Source: an uncultured Mesorhizobium sp.
GTDB lineage: Bacteria > Pseudomonadota > Alphaproteobacteria > Rhizobiales > Rhizobiaceae
Assembly: GCA_950071955.1 (NCBI GenBank)
Contig: CATMOC010000177.1
Location: 1 to 7,337, forward strand
Length of the DNA: 7,337 nt
Direction: 5' to 3'
Part shown: piece by piece, positions 6,213 through 7,337 of the stretch
Layout of the letters: the number at the start of each line of letters is the position of its first letter
Numbering within the stretch: the first letter of the stretch is position 1
Position numbers and translations under genes: made by a program
The notes under the pieces: model-generated
Databases searched by the model: none
Told to the model about the DNA's origin: nothing
Seen by the model: only the letters and a program-made list of their open reading frames with translations

Positions 6213-7337
6213 ATGAACCAGCACGCGCCCATCCGCATCGGCCATTCGGCCTGTCCGCATGACTGCCCCTCGACCTGCGCGCTCGACGTCGAGGTCCTCG
6301 GGCCGGATCGCATTGGCCGGGTGCACGGCGCGAAGGACAACAGCTACACCGCCGGCGTGATCTGCGCCAAGGTGGCACGCTACTCCGAACGCATCCATCA
6401 TCCCGACCGGCTCCTGAAGCCGCTGGTGCGCGCTGGCGGCAAGGGGGAGGGAAGCTGGAAGGACGCGAGCTGGGAGGCCGCGCTGGACCTCGTGGCCGAA
6501 AAATTCCTCGCGGCCGAGGCGAAGCACGGCTCTGAGACGGTATGGCCCTACTACTACGCCGGCACGATGGGCCTCGTGCAGCGCGATTCGATCAACCGCC
6601 TGCGGCACGCGAAGAAATATTCCGGGTTCTTCGACACGATCTGCACCAACCTCGCCTGGACCGGTTACGTGATGGGCACCGGCAGGCTCGCCGGCCCCGA
6701 TCCGCGCGAGATGGCGAAATCGGACTGCGTCGTGATCTGGGGCACCAACGCGGTCGCCACGCAGGTCAACGTGATGACGCATGCCGTGCGCGCCCGAAAG
6801 GAGCGCGGCGCCAAGATCGTCGTCATCGACATCTATGACAACGCGACGATGAAGCAGGCCGACATGGGCTTGATCCTCAAGCCCGGCACCGATGGCGCGC
6901 TCGCCTGCGCGGTCATGCACATCCTCTTCCGAGACGGGCTCGCCGACCGCGCGTATCTCGAAAAGTACACCGATGATCCCGCCGGGCTGGAACGGCACCT
7001 GCGAACCCGCACGCCCGAATGGGCTTCCGCCATCACGGGACTTCCGGTAGAGGAGATCGAGGCCTTCGCCCGGCTGGTCGGGACGACGAAGCGGACCTTC
7101 TTCCGTCTCGGCTACGGCTTCGCCCGTCAGCGCAACGGCGCTGTGAACATGCACGCTGCCCTGTCGATCGCCTCCGTCACCGGCTGCTGGCAATATGAGG
7201 GGGGCGGCGCCTTCCACTCCAACAGCGGCGTGCTGAAGCTCGATTCGTCCCTTGTCCAGGGTGGCGCGATGATGGACCCGTCGATCCGCCATCTCGACCA
7301 GTCGCAGATCGGGCGCGTCCTCACCGGAGACGCCGAC
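6213..7337 (+). CDS. Molybdopterin/[4Fe-4S] oxidoreductase, N-terminal part only
   Basis: The first 375 codons of a large oxidoreductase of the DMSO reductase superfamily (bis-MGD cofactor), cut by the window edge; full members have about 700 residues. The N terminus has CPHDCPSTC with Cys14, Cys18, Cys22 and then Cys51 (x3, x3, x28), the [4Fe-4S] site, followed by HPDRLLKPLVR (63-73), typical of the family. Cys144 in TICTNLAWTGY aligns by pattern with the molybdenum-ligand Cys of NapA (CMASAVVGF), so a Cys ligand is likely. WGTNAVATQ (176-184) and KPGTDGALA (223-231) are cofactor-binding motifs. No Tat signal is seen, so it is probably cytoplasmic. The substrate is unknown; the type is common among uncharacterised proteobacterial proteins. 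A TAA in frame at 6201 means the ATG at 6213 is the first possible ATG, though no good ribosome binding site precedes it. Confidence 0.94.
   Translation, partial: MNQHAPIRIGHSACPHDCPSTCALDVEVLGPDRIGRVHGAKDNSYTAGVICAKVARYSERIHHPDRLLKPLVRAGGKGEGSWKDASWEAALDLVAEKFLAAEAKHGSETVWPYYYAGTMGLVQRDSINRLRHAKKYSGFFDTICTNLAWTGYVMGTGRLAGPDPREMAKSDCVVIWGTNAVATQVNVMTHAVRARKERGAKIVVIDIYDNATMKQADMGLILKPGTDGALACAVMHILFRDGLADRAYLEKYTDDPAGLERHLRTRTPEWASAITGLPVEEIEAFARLVGTTKRTFFRLGYGFARQRNGAVNMHAALSIASVTGCWQYEGGGAFHSNSGVLKLDSSLVQGGAMMDPSIRHLDQSQIGRVLTGDAD

Noticed and set aside
6132..7292. A 386-codon open frame on the minus strand
   Set aside because: It is the antisense shadow of the molybdoenzyme gene, whose plus-strand frame has the [4Fe-4S] cysteines and cofactor motifs. 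The antisense protein has no known motif.
1..7337. Possible defence system, prophage, insertion sequence or CRISPR array
   Set aside because: No transposase, integrase, restriction, toxin-antitoxin or Cas-like protein is encoded, no repeated spacer array is present, and base composition looks even across the window.

Overview
The window is a GC-rich stretch of bacterial chromosome with ordinary housekeeping and envelope genes. An alphaproteobacterium of the order Hyphomicrobiales (Rhizobiales) is most likely. The reasons are the Omp25/Omp31-type outer-membrane barrel with its Pro-rich linker after the signal peptide, a UvrC with a long acidic N-terminal extension, and a pteridine-reductase-like SDR directly upstream of uvrC. 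The placement comes from recognising these protein families, not from a database search. I see no rRNA, tRNA, CRISPR array, insertion sequence, integrase or other sign of mobility.

Layout: (1) Positions 1-2392, minus strand: a two-gene unit of an SDR reductase followed by uvrC, joined by an ATGA stop/start overlap; uvrC runs off the left edge after 544 codons. (2) Positions 2393-2797: a divergent intergenic region serving the SDR-uvrC unit leftward and an outer-membrane protein rightward, with a small leader hairpin and a strong ribosome binding site before the latter. (3) Positions 2798-3463, plus strand: the outer-membrane beta-barrel protein, followed by two inverted repeats at 3468-3537 that probably end transcription from both sides. 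(4) Positions 3568-4660, minus strand: a small secreted four-cysteine protein of unknown function, then a glutathione S-transferase-like protein. (5) Positions 4798-5223, plus strand: an NTF2/SnoaL-like protein. (6) Positions 5233-6102, minus strand: RlmJ, the 23S rRNA m6A2030 methyltransferase, which ends 9 bases from the previous gene, tail to tail. (7) Positions 6213-7337, plus strand: the N-terminal 375 residues of a molybdopterin/[4Fe-4S] oxidoreductase cut by the right edge.

The genes do not form one pathway. The only tight unit is SDR-uvrC, and it joins a probable pterin or carbonyl reductase to nucleotide excision repair with no obvious shared biochemistry. The GST-like gene and the secreted protein may be co-transcribed (55-base gap). 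I found no convincing new multi-gene system. The least understood items are the secreted four-cysteine protein and the partial molybdoenzyme. The SDR is notable for its PTR1-like Asp-Tyr-Lys catalytic residues.
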